Source of the DNA: Candidatus Melainabacteria bacterium
GTDB lineage: Bacteria > Cyanobacteriota > Vampirovibrionia > 2-02-FULL-35-15
Reading direction: 5' to 3'
DNA: 52,918 nucleotides
Assembly (NCBI GenBank): GCA_016201905.1
Contig: JACQBQ010000024.1
Span: 1 to 52,918, forward strand
Every line of letters begins with the position of its first letter. The first letter of the stretch is position 1. Below, piece after piece: positions 1 through 7,336 of the stretch. The notes below the pieces were generated by a model that searched no databases, had not been told where the DNA came from, and saw nothing but the letters and a program-made list of their open reading frames with translations. The translations under genes were made by a program, and so were the position numbers.

Positions 1-102
1 AGATGTACCTTTAAGTCATACTTAGAATGCGCTGTTGTTCGATAGTGCTGCATTCCTTTATTTTACTAGCTTTAAAGTCTAACTTAAGTCTCCATCTAAA
101 AG

Positions 103-519
103 ATGGGGGGTTTTCTCTCATTCCCCGAACTGGATACTAAACTAACAGCTGATGAAATTAAGCAAAGATTGGAAGTTGCTGTAGAATTTGCTGACAGCTT
201 TTCTTTTCAGTATGATAGTGAACCGGTCACTATGCTTGCTACTGCCATAGATAAATCACAATTATTGAACTTAAAAGGAATAAAAGAAGAAGACGTACTT
301 TTTCTAGCTGAAGAATATGATAAATATAAGAGTAGTTTATCTCAAGGTTTTAAATATTTCATGTGGTATCTAGCTTGGAGTTTTGATGAAAGTAAACTTG
401 ATAATTTAGGAAAGTTTATTACAACAACAGCAGATCATCATTTTTCATATGTTGATTTAGATTCTGATGCTTTTAAAAAAGGTGTTAGTTTTGCTAAAAA
501 ATTATTTACTGGTGAATAG
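103..519 (+). CDS. Hypothetical protein, 138 aa
   Basis: I do not recognise this protein. It is acidic and predicted helical, has no signal peptide or obvious membrane segment, and carries aromatic clusters around FKYFMWYLAW (about residues 86-95) and HHFSYVDL. The ATG at 103 is doubtful. It lies in a short hairpin (CCATCT-AAA-AGATGG, 93-107) and has no Shine-Dalgarno sequence, so the real start may be a later non-ATG codon or the gene may be an N-terminally altered copy. It is separated from the next plus-strand gene by tRNA-Arg(TCG) on the opposite strand. Codon use looks like that of the neighbouring genes. Confidence 0.55.
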   Translation: MGGFLSFPELDTKLTADEIKQRLEVAVEFADSFSFQYDSEPVTMLATAIDKSQLLNLKGIKEEDVLFLAEEYDKYKSSLSQGFKYFMWYLAWSFDESKLDNLGKFITTTADHHFSYVDLDSDAFKKGVSFAKKLFTGE

Positions 520-540
520 AGATTATATTTTATTGCTTTA

Positions 541-632
541 GATTTTGAAACGGGATTTGAACCCTAATTCTCAAATATTTGTTTGAGATAAGCTTTAAAA
601 AATGAACTCGGGCCTTGAGGGACTCGCCCCCC
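541..632 (-). other. tRNA 3'-end remnants (old integration scar)
   Basis: Two pieces look like tRNA T-arm/acceptor ends read on the minus strand. One near 550-563 contains GGGTTCAAATCCC. The other, 609-632, ends CCCTCAAGGCCCG. Its 14 bases at 609-622 are identical to the 3' end of the tRNA-like att copy at 23157-23170. Between them is a perfect hairpin, TCTCAAA-TATTTG-TTTGAGA. No full cloverleaf can be drawn. The position just 3' of tRNA-Arg(TCG) is typical for scars of tRNA-targeting elements; that interpretation is inference. Confidence 0.45.
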
Positions 633-652
633 AATTATTGATGCAAGTTTTT

Positions 653-726
653 TAGGCCTTACAGGACTCGAACCTGTAACCCCCTGGTTCGAAGCCAGGT
701 ACTCTATCCAATTGAGCTAAAGGCCC
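653..726 (-). tRNA. tRNA-Arg (anticodon TCG)
   Basis: A complete cloverleaf is visible on the minus strand. The acceptor GGGCCTT pairs with AAGGCCT, the D arm is GCTC/GAGT, the anticodon stem CCTGG/CCAGG has loop CTTCGAA (anticodon TCG, reading CGA), and the T arm is ACAGG-TTCGAGT-CCTGT. The discriminator is A and CCA is not encoded. Upstream on the same strand is a perfect inverted repeat (728-738 with 746-756) containing TATAAT, which may be its promoter -10. Confidence 0.96.
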
Positions 727-780
727 TTTATAATAAACAAGCAGAGTTTATTATAACTCACTAATATGGCGAATGTAGGG

Positions 781-806
781 TTATCACTAAATATGTTTAG
801 TGATAA
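781..806. repeat. AT-rich perfect hairpin
   Basis: An 11-bp perfect stem, TTATCACTAAA (781-791) with TTTAGTGATAA (796-806), has a 4-base loop and is followed by TTTATT. It could be a weak terminator or a binding site. It stands alone between tRNA-Arg(TCG) and the small secreted-protein gene. Confidence 0.5.
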
Positions 807-956
807 TTTATTAACAAGTTTCTACTCTTACAGGACAAGATTACTATAAAAATTTACAAACGATGAATACAGATAATTTAATCACCTTTATGGTGTATTA
901 AAAAAAATTAATGTGAAAATTTAAAATAAAGTGGGTACATAAAAATTGTTTCGAAT

Positions 957-981
957 TGCATGTGTATGTTACATCATGCAA
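957..981. promoter_or_regulatory. Inverted repeat upstream of small secreted protein
   Basis: TTGCATG (957-963) and CATGCAA (975-981) form an inverted repeat 28 bp before the start codon at 1010, within the probable promoter region. This is an operator candidate only. Confidence 0.35.
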
Positions 982-1009
982 ATGTATTTTATTATGAAAG
1001 GAAAATCTC

Positions 1010-1300
1010 ATGAGAAAGTTTACAGGTTTTATAGCTTTGACTCTTGTCGTTTTACTTATACAAGGAACATTTAATTCAGCTTTTGCTGTTCAACACCATG
1101 ATCTAGAGCTGGGATCAGGGAAACTACCAGTACAACACACACTCACATTACAACAGCTACATGCTCAATTACTGCTAGTAATTGCAAGATTACAAAAAGT
1201 AGAAGAAGCACAAAGAACATTAGAAAGATCTATTGCAGAACAAACGAGATCACCAGTAATAGAGAGAAATGCAGAAGATAGAGAATCAAACGATCAATAA
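1010..1300 (+). CDS. Small exported protein with coiled-coil region, 96 aa
   Basis: The N-terminus is a classic Sec signal peptide: MRK, then a hydrophobic run, with a likely cut after AFA near residue 26. The mature part is about 70 residues, rich in Gln, Leu and Glu (about residues 42-80), and looks like a short coiled coil. The tail is polar and disordered. A good ribosome site (GAAAGGA) precedes the ATG, and a textbook terminator follows at 1329-1369, so it is a single-gene transcript. No cysteines or lipobox are present. The function is unknown; an envelope or periplasmic role is inferred from the signal peptide only. Confidence 0.8.
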   Translation: MRKFTGFIALTLVVLLIQGTFNSAFAVQHHDLELGSGKLPVQHTLTLQQLHAQLLLVIARLQKVEEAQRTLERSIAEQTRSPVIERNAEDRESNDQ

Positions 1301-1328
1301 AAAACAATAACTTAATTTATATTTTTGT

Positions 1329-1369
1329 AATTCTCTGTGGGTAGATAGCTCTCACAGAGAATTTTTTTT
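1329..1369 (+). terminator. Intrinsic terminator
   Basis: An 11-bp perfect stem (AATTCTCTGTG, 1329-1339, with its complement at 1353-1363) is followed by eight T residues at 1362-1369. It ends the transcript of the 1010-1300 gene. Confidence 0.92.
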
Positions 1370-1446
1370 GTCTATTGCCTTAATTGCCTATCTTTTAAAT
1401 GATCAATAAATTGAATAGTCCCAGAGCAAAAAGGTTAAGGTTAAAG

Positions 1447-1474
1447 AATTAGATTAAAAAAATTTAATCTAATT
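1447..1474. repeat. Perfect 12-bp inverted repeat
   Basis: AATTAGATTAAA (1447-1458) and its exact complement (1463-1474) are separated by AAAA. The repeat lies 84 bp before the gene at 1558. It could be an operator or an AT-rich hairpin; there is no T-tract that would make it a good terminator. Confidence 0.4.
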
Positions 1475-1557
1475 AGAAATAAAGAAATCATTAATTTATA
1501 AGGCTAGAAGAACACTCAGATATATAATCAGTTAACTATTTAAGGATTATATATTTT

Positions 1558-2154
1558 ATGAATAAAATTAAACTGATTGCCTTCTTATTTCTAGCTCTAA
1601 GTGCGGTTTTCACTACAGTGAGAGGTGCAAGCGCCACATGCTCTATAAGAACACTTAAAAATGTTTGTGATGTATGCGAGGAGAGGGGATTAAAGAAGTC
1701 AGGCTTAAGCACTGATTCACTCCCTGCTGAATATCCAAAAGTAAACTGTCCGGAAGCTTCACTGGCATGCATAAGAACAGATAGTTTTGGGCCTTTTTTA
1801 AAATCAAGTTACACTTTAACTGCCATGATAGATAGCAATGGGGATGATGTTTTATTCAAATTAAATACCTTAAAAGATCCAAGTTCCCCACAAAAATTTT
1901 CATACGATGTAAGATCTCAAAATTTTCGCACGGTAATTCAAAATGGCAGTGGATTTATCATCTATGACGTAGTAAATTTTAACCTGCCGGTATATAACGG
2001 AGAAAATATTCTCTCATATAACTGCATAGGAGGAATCGATAACTCTTCTGTAATAAAGGGTTTATGTTCAACCATTGCAAATAATGGAAATGGAAGTCTA
2101 CAATTATATGGTTTTCAATTTACTGCAATTCCTAATGTAGGACCCCTTCAGTAA
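1558..2154 (+). CDS. Exported cysteine-containing protein, 198 aa
   Basis: The first about 27 residues form a Sec signal peptide with a probable cut after GASA. The mature protein has seven or more cysteines, mostly in the first 50 mature residues ([17 protein letters not shown]), so disulfide bonds in the periplasm or outside the cell are likely. The rest reads as a beta-rich domain with many Asn, Ser and Gly. A ribosome site (AAGGA) precedes the ATG. The 3' end overlaps the convergent adenine deaminase gene by 23 bp. I recognise no family, and nothing here shows a binding partner. Confidence 0.75.
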   Translation: MNKIKLIAFLFLALSAVFTTVRGASATCSIRTLKNVCDVCEERGLKKSGLSTDSLPAEYPKVNCPEASLACIRTDSFGPFLKSSYTLTAMIDSNGDDVLFKLNTLKDPSSPQKFSYDVRSQNFRTVIQNGSGFIIYDVVNFNLPVYNGENILSYNCIGGIDNSSVIKGLCSTIANNGNGSLQLYGFQFTAIPNVGPLQ

Positions 2155-3160
2155 CAAAACTATCAAGCTTTTTAAGCATAGATTGTTTTTCTTTAATATT
2201 TAAGAATGAGGCTTCAAAAGAGTTTTTAGCAAGTTTATAAATATCTTCTTTTTTTAAGGCAAGTGATTCTTGAATAGAAAGAAAATTGTCACCTATATAA
2301 CCTCCAAAATATGCAGGATCATCTGAGTTTACTGTAACTAAAACTCCATAATCCAAGAGCTCTTTTAAATTATGTTCTTCAAGTTTTTTAAATACACCGA
2401 GTTTTAAATTTGATAGAGGACAAACTGTTAGTGGGATCTTTCTTTTTATTATCTCTTCAACAAGATTTTTATCTTCAACACATCTTACTCCATGATCAAT
2501 TCTTGAAACTTTAAGCATATCAAGCGCTTCCCATATATATTCTGCTGGTCCTTCTTCTCCAGCATGTGCCACTGTTAAATATCCAAAAGAGAGTGCTTTA
2601 GAAAAAACATTAGTAAATTTTGATGGTGGGTTACCAAGCTCTGATGAGTCAAGTCCTACTCCAATTATCTTATCTTTAAATGGAATAGACTCTTCTAGTG
2701 TTTTCATTGCAGATTTTTCATCAAGGTGCCTTAAAAAACACATAATAAGACCTGTAGAAATCTTATACTTCTTTTCCCCGTCCTGCAGTGCCCTATAAAT
2801 CCCATTAATAACTGTTTTAAAAGGAACTCCTCTTGTAGTATGTGTCTGCGGATCAAAAAATATTTCAGCATGCAGAACATTTTGAGATTTTAACTTTTCA
2901 ATAAATGCCCATGTCATATCATAAAAGTCTTGTTCCTGTATTAAAACTGCAGCACCTTCATAGTAAATATTTAAGAAAGATTGAAGGTCACAGAACTTAT
3001 ATGCCATATTTAATTTATCCACAGAGCCATATTTAAGAGAAATATTATTCCGCTTGGCAAGCTTAAACATGAGCTCAGGTTCAAGCGAACCTTCTATATG
3101 AACATGAAGCTCTGCTTTTGGAATATTCTGGATAAAAGTTTTCATGCTATTTTTTTTCAT
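2132..3160 (-). CDS. Adenine deaminase (adenosine/AMP deaminase family)
   Basis: This is a zinc-dependent purine deaminase, expected to convert adenine to hypoxanthine and ammonia in the cytoplasm for salvage. The metal site HVH is at residues 19-21 ([10 protein letters not shown]), and the later conserved blocks [24 protein letters not shown] and [11 protein letters not shown] are all present. The blocks [14 protein letters not shown] and SDDPAYFGG are the version typical of the adenine deaminase (Aah1-like) branch rather than true adenosine deaminases; that choice comes from family knowledge. The length of about 340 aa is normal. The start may be Met6 (3145), since neither ATG has a clear ribosome site. 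It lies 15 bp downstream of the heme-oxygenase-fold gene, so the two probably share a transcript. Confidence 0.88.
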   Translation of the reverse strand: MKKNSMKTFIQNIPKAELHVHIEGSLEPELMFKLAKRNNISLKYGSVDKLNMAYKFCDLQSFLNIYYEGAAVLIQEQDFYDMTWAFIEKLKSQNVLHAEIFFDPQTHTTRGVPFKTVINGIYRALQDGEKKYKISTGLIMCFLRHLDEKSAMKTLEESIPFKDKIIGVGLDSSELGNPPSKFTNVFSKALSFGYLTVAHAGEEGPAEYIWEALDMLKVSRIDHGVRCVEDKNLVEEIIKRKIPLTVCPLSNLKLGVFKKLEEHNLKELLDYGVLVTVNSDDPAYFGGYIGDNFLSIQESLALKKEDIYKLAKNSFEASFLNIKEKQSMLKKLDSFVTEGVLH

Positions 3161-3175
3161 AGCAATTTTTTTGTA

Positions 3176-3811
3176 TTATAAAGCAAGCCAGGCATAAAAA
3201 ATATCAAATGCTTTTTTTCCACCAGCAAGGAATTCATCTCTATTAACTTTTTGTTCTGTAACAGCTTTAGCAAAATTCATTCGCATTTCATTACGCCTAT
3301 CACCGTAATTATTAAAGAACTCAGCTCCATTATCTGGTCTTAATTGAAGCTTGCTAGCTGCAAGCTTTTCTGCAGTGGCTGTAGCACCAGCTGTAGAGCC
3401 TTCAATCACTGCCATAAACCCTAAGACTTCAGACAATGTCAACAATTCTGGAAGTTCTTTGCAAACCTCTATGCCACCAAGTTTGTCACTGCTAATACCA
3501 AACTTTTTTAAATCTCTTTCAAGCATGGGCAATCTTTTTCTTTGATTAAAATCAATTCCAATGGCATTCCAATCAATGGACTTTTCTAACATAGGCTCTA
3601 AAGCTGCATATAAACCATACATCTTTTTAAGAGCAAGAATGTATTCTTCACAAGTTACATTTTTATCTTCCAGGCATATAAGTAAAGGAATCTCACCAAG
3701 TTTTTTATGAGTCTGGGCATTTTCTTTAAGTAAATCTTTGAACATTGGAGGAATAAATAATTTACCAATCCTTTTACTGCCTATAGCTGTCAATATTCTA
3801 GAGAAATCCAT
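3176..3811 (-). CDS. Heme oxygenase-like protein
   Basis: The sequence matches the biliverdin-producing heme oxygenase fold (HemO/BphO type). A candidate proximal heme ligand is His35 in AQTHKKLG. The block YILALKKMYGLYAALEP (from about 58) follows, then LERDLKKFG, and the distal-helix block VIEGSTAGATA (135-145), where family members have a GStxGG-like motif. Its 211 aa is the usual size. Heme oxygenases open heme to biliverdin, CO and iron; here this could serve iron recovery or a bilin chromophore. No phytochrome gene is in the window. It is first in a minus-strand pair with the deaminase. The second glycine of the usual GG is Ala here, so catalytic activity is not certain. Confidence 0.78.
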   Translation of the reverse strand: MDFSRILTAIGSKRIGKLFIPPMFKDLLKENAQTHKKLGEIPLLICLEDKNVTCEEYILALKKMYGLYAALEPMLEKSIDWNAIGIDFNQRKRLPMLERDLKKFGISSDKLGGIEVCKELPELLTLSEVLGFMAVIEGSTAGATATAEKLAASKLQLRPDNGAEFFNNYGDRRNEMRMNFAKAVTEQKVNRDEFLAGGKKAFDIFYAWLAL

Positions 3812-4029
3812 TTTTTATATCTTAAGTGATTAGCTATTTATATTAACATAGTGCTCTCAAGCAGGACATTGTGGAAAATTAAGAACTACACAAACTATCT
3901 AAGCTTTTTGTGTGATTCACTCACCAAAAAGCGCTGTAACTAAAAAGCGAGTTGCCGCTCAGTTGTTGAGCGAGCCTCGCCTCTAAAGAGGCGGGAGCAT
4001 TCGTGCGAAACAAGCGGTATAAAAATGAA

Positions 4030-4104
4030 CGGGCCCTATAGGATTTGAACCTACGACGCCTCGGTTCGTAGCCGAGTCCTCTATCCAGACTGAGGTAAGG
4101 GCCC
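4030..4104 (-). tRNA. tRNA-Arg (anticodon ACG), left att site
   Basis: A full cloverleaf is visible. The acceptor GGGCCCT pairs perfectly with AGGGCCC, the anticodon stem CTCGG/CCGAG has loop CTACGAA (anticodon ACG, reading CGU and, after A-to-I editing, CGC/CGA), and the T arm GTAGG-TTCAAAT-CCTAT is good. Its 5' 50 bases (4055-4104) recur exactly at 23182-23231, so the gene is one end of the integrative element. The native-looking promoter TATAAT lies beside the other copy, so this intact tRNA would be transcribed from element DNA between 4105 and the integrase. Confidence 0.95.
4055..4104 (-). repeat. attL core: 50-bp direct repeat in tRNA-Arg
   Basis: These 50 bases, which run from tRNA position 1 through the anticodon arm and variable loop, are identical to 23182-23231. 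The bases on either side differ at once (C versus T at the left, T versus A at the right), so the exact repeat is exactly 50 bp. Confidence 0.93.
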
Positions 4105-4169
4105 TTTTGGTTTGCGGTTTTGTAATTACTCTCACTCTTGACGTTGTATGACGCCGTAAAGGGTGTCAT

Positions 4170-5285
4170 ATGTTTGAGCTACTTACTTTAGAAGATATTG
4201 CTAAAGACCTCGGGAAATCGGTCAGAACTATCCAAAGATTAGCAAAGAATGGTTTACTTCCTATAATTACACAAACACGCAAAGGCGGTTTTTATTATAG
4301 CGTACCAGTACAGGCTTACTTAGAATGGAAGAAACAATGGTTTAAAAATAAAAAGGAAGAAAATTATCTGTGTGATAGAGATTTTCTGGACCAACAGCAA
4401 AATGAATGGTTGCTGTGGTGTTCCAAAGGCCTTTTAACAGGAAAACCACTAAGTGAAAGAACTGTTGAAATATACAAATCATACTTAAATCTTTACTGGA
4501 AATTACTTCCCAGGAGATACACAAAAAGTGCATTAATATCTCTTGATTCACTGAGAAAAGTTTTAGTTGGCCTTGATGTTAAAAGCTACAGCACAAAGAA
4601 AAATATTTATGACGCTATCAGGTCATTTACAAAATATTTAATTGCCAGAGGATTTGCACAGTCGGAAATATCAAATGAGCTTCAGAAAATAAGACCAAAA
4701 AGAGTTTACCCACCAAAGCGCTTACACTGTACTCAGGAACAGTTTTATAATCTGGTCAATAGTGCAGGTAAAAAATGTTCGGGTCAATCAAATTATGATG
4801 CAATTTTTACTAAAGCATTAATTATGACTCTTGGCCTTACAGGGCTTAGGGCCTCAGAACTTTGTAATCTTAAAATGCAGGATATAGACTTAATCCAAAG
4901 AAGATTGTTTGTGTTTCTGGGCAAAGGTAAAAAAAGCAGGTGGGTCGGAATTAATGAACAGCTTTATAACCAGCTCATTGACTATTTAAGTGTCAGACCA
5001 AAGACAACACTTGAACAGTTTTTTGTAACTAACTCAAGAGTAATAAATGAGGTAGTTCCACTAAACAGAAAATCCCTTGCACAAAAAATCAGTAGGCTCT
5101 CTAATAGAGCTGGTATAAAAATCAGTGCTCATGGTTTACGCCGAACCTTTGCTACCGTAGCAGCTAATTCTGGAAAGCCAATTAATATAATTTCATTGGC
5201 CCTTGGACACGCTGATTTAAAAACGACACAAGGATATCTGATGACCAGTCAGGATGAGGTTATTAAAGAGATGCAGGGTTGGTAG
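4170..5285 (+). CDS. Tyrosine recombinase/integrase with N-terminal HTH
   Basis: This site-specific recombinase is the likely integrase of the island. Residues 1-57 read as a MerR/excisionase-type helix-turn-helix (LTLEDIAKDLGKSVRTIQR, then a wing with GGFYYSVP). Residues of about 60-175 form a SAM-like core-binding domain, and about 180-371 form the catalytic domain. The active-site set is complete: Arg227 (GLRASEL), a Lys in the beta-hairpin (GKGKKSRW), His321-x-x-Arg324 (HGLRRTF), His347 (LGHADLKTT) and Tyr356. The start codon follows AAAGGG. It sits immediately inside attL and reads away from the tRNA. The fused HTH may let one protein do DNA-bending or excisionase-like work; that is inference, since no separate xis gene is seen. 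Confidence 0.93.
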   Translation: MFELLTLEDIAKDLGKSVRTIQRLAKNGLLPIITQTRKGGFYYSVPVQAYLEWKKQWFKNKKEENYLCDRDFLDQQQNEWLLWCSKGLLTGKPLSERTVEIYKSYLNLYWKLLPRRYTKSALISLDSLRKVLVGLDVKSYSTKKNIYDAIRSFTKYLIARGFAQSEISNELQKIRPKRVYPPKRLHCTQEQFYNLVNSAGKKCSGQSNYDAIFTKALIMTLGLTGLRASELCNLKMQDIDLIQRRLFVFLGKGKKSRWVGINEQLYNQLIDYLSVRPKTTLEQFFVTNSRVINEVVPLNRKSLAQKISRLSNRAGIKISAHGLRRTFATVAANSGKPINIISLALGHADLKTTQGYLMTSQDEVIKEMQGW

Positions 5286-5347
5286 GTGTTTACAATAAGT
5301 TCTACACCTTATTAGCTTAGAAACACTAATATTTCTTAGACTGTGAT

Positions 5348-5626
5348 TTAGGATGAAAGATATTTTGATGCTCTTTTTTGATTGTCTTCTATATTAGAAT
5401 CAATATTATCTATTTTTTCTTTGATTTGACTACTTCTATAAGATTGATTTTTATCCATTTGCTTTAATTGTTCTAATAGTTCTTCATGTTTTTCAATTAA
5501 TTTATCAATAACTCGTTTAACACAAAAAGTGGCTCGTTCTAAACAATGCCCCATATAAATGATTGACATAAAAGCGATTAAAACAAATAAATCGCTATGT
5601 ATAAAATCATGAATCCACTCGTTCAT
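5348..5626 (-). CDS. Small membrane-anchored coiled-coil protein, 92 aa
   Basis: One hydrophobic segment at about residues 12-30 (LFVLIAFMSIIYMGHCL) is followed by a charged helix with heptad-like Leu/Ile spacing (IEKHEELLEQLKQM, then IDNIDSNIEDN). It looks like a single-pass membrane protein with a cytoplasmic or periplasmic coiled coil. AGGAG lies 13 bases before the ATG, a long spacing. It is the last of three minus-strand genes at the left end of the island (order 6562 to 5348). The topology resembles small phage or plasmid membrane proteins, but no family can be named. Confidence 0.6.
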   Translation of the reverse strand: MNEWIHDFIHSDLFVLIAFMSIIYMGHCLERATFCVKRVIDKLIEKHEELLEQLKQMDKNQSYRSSQIKEKIDNIDSNIEDNQKRASKYLSS

Positions 5627-5712
5627 AATTATTTATTATCTCCTAGTGATTTATATCCTCCCACCACTATTTTGTAAATAAGTCCGTTTGGTTTGGTCAT
5701 AATGTCCCTTTA

Positions 5713-6168
5713 TTATTTGTACTGGTAAAACGGATTATCCCAAGGTAACGCCCCAGGATTAAATTGTTGAAAGCGATTGTAGGATTCGTGTCCGTAAACA
5801 TAATCACTAACTGCTGAAGAACCTGCATTATAACCACCACCAATCCCAGGGCCAATAATAATTGGAGCACTGGCTCTTGCAAGTTCTAATTTCCTTTGAT
5901 ATTGACGTTGAGCTAGTAATGCGGGTGATAATTCAGAATCAGCACACCAATAAGTGGCAGCAAATATAGATTGCATAGGATGTTTGGCATCATATGGTGA
6001 ATGACATATAAATTGCCGCTTATCTCTTTCTACCATTTTCTTGTAATAAGCAAGCCGTTTAGTTGCACAAGCCTTTCCATGCATTAAAGGATGAAACAAT
6101 CCACAGTAAGCATAACTTGGCAATGTTACAGCACCTGCTAGGATTACAATTAAAATTAATTTTTTCAT
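5713..6168 (-). CDS. Exported cysteine-containing protein, 151 aa
   Basis: A clear signal peptide (MKKLILIVILAGAVTLPSYA, about 20 residues) is followed by a mature domain with four cysteines (in AYCGLF, GKACATK, FICHSP and YWCADS), probably two disulfides. The C-terminal third is Gly/Tyr/Asn-rich (IIIGPGIGGGYNAGSS) and probably unstructured. A strong ribosome site (AAGGAG, 8-base spacing) supports the start. It lies 16 bp after the 6185-6562 gene, so the two form an operon. The function is unknown; periplasmic or surface location is inferred from the signal peptide. Confidence 0.7.
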   Translation of the reverse strand: MKKLILIVILAGAVTLPSYAYCGLFHPLMHGKACATKRLAYYKKMVERDKRQFICHSPYDAKHPMQSIFAATYWCADSELSPALLAQRQYQRKLELARASAPIIIGPGIGGGYNAGSSAVSDYVYGHESYNRFQQFNPGALPWDNPFYQYK

Positions 6169-6184
6169 AATTTCAACTCCTTTA

Positions 6185-6562
6185 TTATTTTTTTAATTGA
6201 CTATTCGGAATACAATCCAGAACTATATTATTTAATAAAACAAGCCAGCAAGTTACATCTTTTTCTTTATCTTCAAATCTTCCTATTTCTGGAGTAAAGT
6301 GCTTGCTAGCTCCAAACCATTTAAAATTCAGTCGTTTAGTCAAACTTACTTCCTGAACTGTTTGGTGTTTTATTTCTGAATCCAGCCAAGCATCAACAGC
6401 ATCACCTTCGTTATTTGCCTTGGCAATTTGCTGAAGAGCAGAACCCATAAATAAAATCAGCAATAACACAAGAATCATTTTATTTTTGTTTATCTTCCAA
6501 TTCATAGGAGGAAATGTTGCTAATTGTTTATGTGTTTGGTATCCCACGTCATAATTTGGCAT
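6185..6562 (-). CDS. Hypothetical membrane-anchored or exported protein, 125 aa
   Basis: A hydrophobic stretch at about residues 29-45 (MILVLLLILFMGSALQQ) acts as signal peptide or anchor. The start may be the internal Met at about residue 20 (MNWKINKNK), which would give a normal signal peptide. The following domain is polar and ends with CWLVLLNNIVLDCIPN, a possible disulfide pair. It is first of the minus-strand trio and is divergent from the XRE regulator across only 43 bp. That shared region has TGGC/GCCA and CATAATT repeats that could be an operator. The function is unknown. Confidence 0.6.
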   Translation of the reverse strand: MPNYDVGYQTHKQLATFPPMNWKINKNKMILVLLLILFMGSALQQIAKANNEGDAVDAWLDSEIKHQTVQEVSLTKRLNFKWFGASKHFTPEIGRFEDKEKDVTCWLVLLNNIVLDCIPNSQLKK

Positions 6563-6605
6563 TTCACGCCATAATTCTATCGTTTGTCAACTATTCTTAC
6601 AAGTC

Positions 6606-6842
6606 ATGAAGAGAGAATATAAGACAAAATGGGGTAAAAATCTAAGGAAGGCCCGAGTAGAAATGGAATTAACATTAGCAGGAGCAATTAAGCTCTTGTA
6701 TGAAACACACAAGATTAAACTTGACCCAGCTCAATTAGCTAGGGTTGAACGTGGAGAAAGTGATTGTGCAGTTGAAAAGTTTAGAGCTTTATGTGATATC
6801 TACGGAGCTGACCCAAAACAGATTCTGGATTTAAAAGATTAA
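6606..6842 (+). CDS. XRE-family transcriptional regulator, 78 aa
   Basis: This short protein is almost wholly a Cro/CI-type helix-turn-helix: WGKNLRKARVEMELTLAGA, then PAQLARVERGESDCAVEKF, then LCDIYGADPKQIL. The block LARVERGES is the usual recognition-helix end. There is no extra domain, so it is a small repressor or control protein. It has no clear ribosome site and may be expressed from a very short leader. Being divergent from the 6562-5348 operon inside the island, it probably controls that operon or itself; this is inference from position. Confidence 0.8.
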   Translation: MKREYKTKWGKNLRKARVEMELTLAGAIKLLYETHKIKLDPAQLARVERGESDCAVEKFRALCDIYGADPKQILDLKD

Positions 6843-6964
6843 ATCAAATTCTTTCGGATTAAAAATTACCTACTTTGCCTTACTTCGTTTAGCCGATACA
6901 AAAATTTAAAACTAAGTGCTTAAATATATCTGGGTTTTAAAGCCTGTTGAAAAAAGTTTTGAGC

Positions 6965-7162
6965 TTAGTAACTGCCTTCTATGCTGGAGAGAGCTTCAGG
7001 TGTAGTTTCAAGCATTCTTAGTTGTCTTTCAGTAGGAGGAACGCCATATTCAGCTTCATAATCTGAGATTCTAAGTTCATCAGCTTTTTTCATAACTCGT
7101 TGAAATTCAGCTTGTCCTTTGTACGCTGGTACAACTATTCTTTGCTGCATTGAAACTTCCAT
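6965..7162 (-). CDS. Hypothetical protein, 65 aa
   Basis: A small soluble protein with the sequence VPAYKGQAEFQRVMKKADEL in the middle and PPTERQLRMLETTPEAL near the end. It is supported by a fair ribosome site (GAGAGGA, 10 bases before the ATG at 7162). Met5 is another possible start. It is divergent from the large orphan gene at 7337. No family is recognised. Its size and island position would fit an antitoxin-like or accessory protein, but nothing in the sequence shows it. Confidence 0.5.
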   Translation of the reverse strand: MEVSMQQRIVVPAYKGQAEFQRVMKKADELRISDYEAEYGVPPTERQLRMLETTPEALSSIEGSY

Positions 7163-7336
7163 TACTTAATTTCCTCTCAGCTAACGGCTTTGATAGTTAA
7201 TATTTAACCTCATTTCTTAATTGCAATACAGTAAATGTCTCTGATTGTTAAAAAAGTTTATACATGTCTTACAGATAACAACTGACTTTTATGGGGAATA
7301 GTGCACTTATAAAGGGAAAAATGTAACGAAGAGTAA

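Noticed and set aside
1536-1772. 78-aa minus-strand frame over the secreted-protein gene start
   Set aside because: It is antisense to the signal peptide and Cys-rich region of a well-supported gene with its own ribosome site.
3921-4169. 82-aa minus-strand frame over tRNA-Arg(ACG)
   Set aside because: It is made of the tRNA gene and its flanks, and the translated sequence is only the tRNA read as protein.
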